Below, in pieces: positions 5,390 through 6,094 of a stretch of 6,094 nucleotides of DNA. Numbering within the stretch: position 1 is the stretch's first letter; every line of letters begins with the position of its first letter. The notes beneath the pieces were generated by a model, which was given only the letters and a program-made list of their open reading frames with translations, made no database searches and was not told where the DNA came from. The translations under genes were made by a program, and so were the position numbers. The stretch covers positions 1-6,094 of the forward strand of contig JANWHO010000175.1 in NCBI GenBank assembly GCA_025450375.1, written 5' to 3'. The stretch comes from Chloroflexota bacterium. GTDB taxonomy: Bacteria; Chloroflexota; UBA5177; JANWHV01.

Positions 5390-6094
5390 GGTCCCTCCTG
5401 GGATGAAAATAGCTCGGAAAGCCCTCGTAGCTCCCCGCGGAGCACGGCCGCCCCTAAAGCGCGGGCCCGAAGACGCCCGCCAGGGCTCAAGTATTCGGCG
5501 GGCGATTTGCCGTCCGCCCGCGCTACGAGCAGCGCGCCGGCCTGCCGCAAGGCCCCCGCTTCCACCGCGGCCGCCGGACGCCTGTCCAGCACACGCATGT
5601 AGGCGTCGAGAAAGGCGCGGGCGCAGGCGGCATAGCGATCCGCCGCCTTGGGACGATAGATCGCCTTGAGCGCCAGATGCGTGAGGAGAAACGCGGTATC
5701 AAAATCGGGGTTTCCCCAATGCACCACCTCGAAATCGAGGGCCATTGCGGCATGATCGTGGATCATCAGGTTCTTGGGACTGAAATCGCCGTGGACCAGG
5801 GTCCGGCGATCCTCGCGCATGGCCTGGGCTCCAGCGCGCAGCAAAGCGGCCAACGCCAGATCGCTCCGCTGTTCGGCTGCCCGCGCCGCATGTTCGTGGT
5901 AGGGATCGAGGCGGAGTTGGTCGAATAGGCTCAGGTCGCCGTAATGAGCGGCGAGTCGGGGATCATCCCAGGCGGCGGCGTGCAAGCGGCCCAGCAGCCC
6001 GCCCACCGCGGCGGCGTCCCGCCGATCCGCGTCACCGTGGAGAAGAAGCTGCTTCCAGGGCAGCGCGAACTCGGAAGCACTGGTCATGCCCACG
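5386..6094 (-). CDS. APH-family small-molecule phosphotransferase, 3' part (runs off the right edge)
   Basis: The visible 235 residues are the C-lobe of a kinase of the aminoglycoside phosphotransferase/choline kinase/methylthioribose kinase fold, which moves phosphate from ATP to a hydroxyl group. The catalytic loop HGDFSPKN (101-108) matches the HxDxxxxN Brenner motif, with D103 the likely base and N108 a metal ligand. ALDFE (118-122) supplies the second metal-binding Asp, D120. The helical continuation (GNPDFDTAFLLTHLALKA) is typical of the family. The frame is still open at the edge, and the ATP-binding N-lobe, about 100 residues, is absent, so the true start lies beyond 6094. The GTG at 6093 and ATG at 6087 are internal codons. 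The visible text GMTSASEF..PWKQLLL would fit the hinge region after the N-lobe. It is coupled to the enolase-family gene by a four-base overlap, so its product may feed that protein. Antibiotic resistance is not implied. Confidence 0.85.
   Translation of the reverse strand, partial: VGMTSASEFALPWKQLLLHGDADRRDAAAVGGLLGRLHAAAWDDPRLAAHYGDLSLFDQLRLDPYHEHAARAAEQRSDLALAALLRAGAQAMREDRRTLVHGDFSPKNLMIHDHAAMALDFEVVHWGNPDFDTAFLLTHLALKAIYRPKAADRYAACARAFLDAYMRVLDRRPAAAVEAGALRQAGALLVARADGKSPAEYLSPGGRLRARALGAAVLRGELRGLSELFSSQEGP
5393..5399 (-). promoter_or_regulatory. Ribosome binding site of the enolase-family gene
   Basis: The minus strand reads AGGAGGG just before the ATG at 5389, inside the last codons of the upstream kinase. 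It fixes the enolase start at 5389 and supports coupled translation across the ATGA overlap (5389-5386). Confidence 0.75.

Noticed and set aside
6085..6093. GTG at 6093 or ATG at 6087 as the start of the kinase gene
   Set aside because: The protein would lack the whole ATP-binding N-lobe, the frame stays open to the edge, and the visible N-terminal residues fit the interior of this family.
5386..6094. Reading the APH-fold kinase as an aminoglycoside resistance gene
   Set aside because: The fold covers kinases for many hydroxylated metabolites. The surrounding genes suggest metabolism, and nothing visible points to an antibiotic substrate.
1..6094. CRISPR array, tRNA or rRNA genes, insertion sequence ends
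   Set aside because: The only long repeat is the protein-coding duplication. No short regularly spaced repeats, transposase motifs or cloverleaf-like sequences were seen on either strand.

Overview
The window reads as a stretch of a high-GC bacterial chromosome or metagenomic contig (roughly 60% G+C by eye, higher at the right end). All real genes lie on the minus strand, so transcription runs from position 6094 towards 1. The GTG and TTG candidate starts, the strong GGAGG ribosome sites, the four-base stop/start overlaps and the protein style fit a high-GC group such as Chloroflexota or Actinomycetota. That placement is an impression, not a demonstration.

In transcription order the layout is as follows. 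(1) 6094-5386: the C-terminal two thirds of an APH/choline-kinase-fold small-molecule phosphotransferase, cut by the window edge. (2) 5389-4082: an enolase-family protein, joined to the kinase by an ATGA overlap. It keeps the metal ligands and the catalytic lysine but has Ala where enolases have the active-site His, and Asp where they have the Glu of the IQE motif. (3) 4081-3928: a gap of about 150 bases, the only real break in the series. (4) 3927-2896: a GT-A fold family 2 glycosyltransferase. (5) 2899-140: a 919-residue protein made of two complete family 2 glycosyltransferase units in tandem, each with its own N-terminal extra domain. The copies align without gaps at a period of 443 residues and about two thirds identity. 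(6) 143-1: the first 47 codons of a polysaccharide deacetylase-like protein starting at a GTG inside the previous stop, cut by the left edge.

Genes 4 to 6 overlap each other by four bases and look like one translationally coupled unit for making or modifying a surface or secreted glycan: three glycosyltransferase modules plus a probable carbohydrate deacetylase. Genes 1 and 2 form a second coupled pair, for which a kinase plus enolase-like lyase on a phosphorylated hydroxy-acid is a reasonable but unproven reading. Whether the two pairs share a pathway is unknown.

The most notable points are the altered active site of the enolase and its coupling to a kinase, and the intact in-frame duplication of a whole glycosyltransferase. 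No RNA genes, insertion sequences, CRISPR arrays or convincing terminators were seen.
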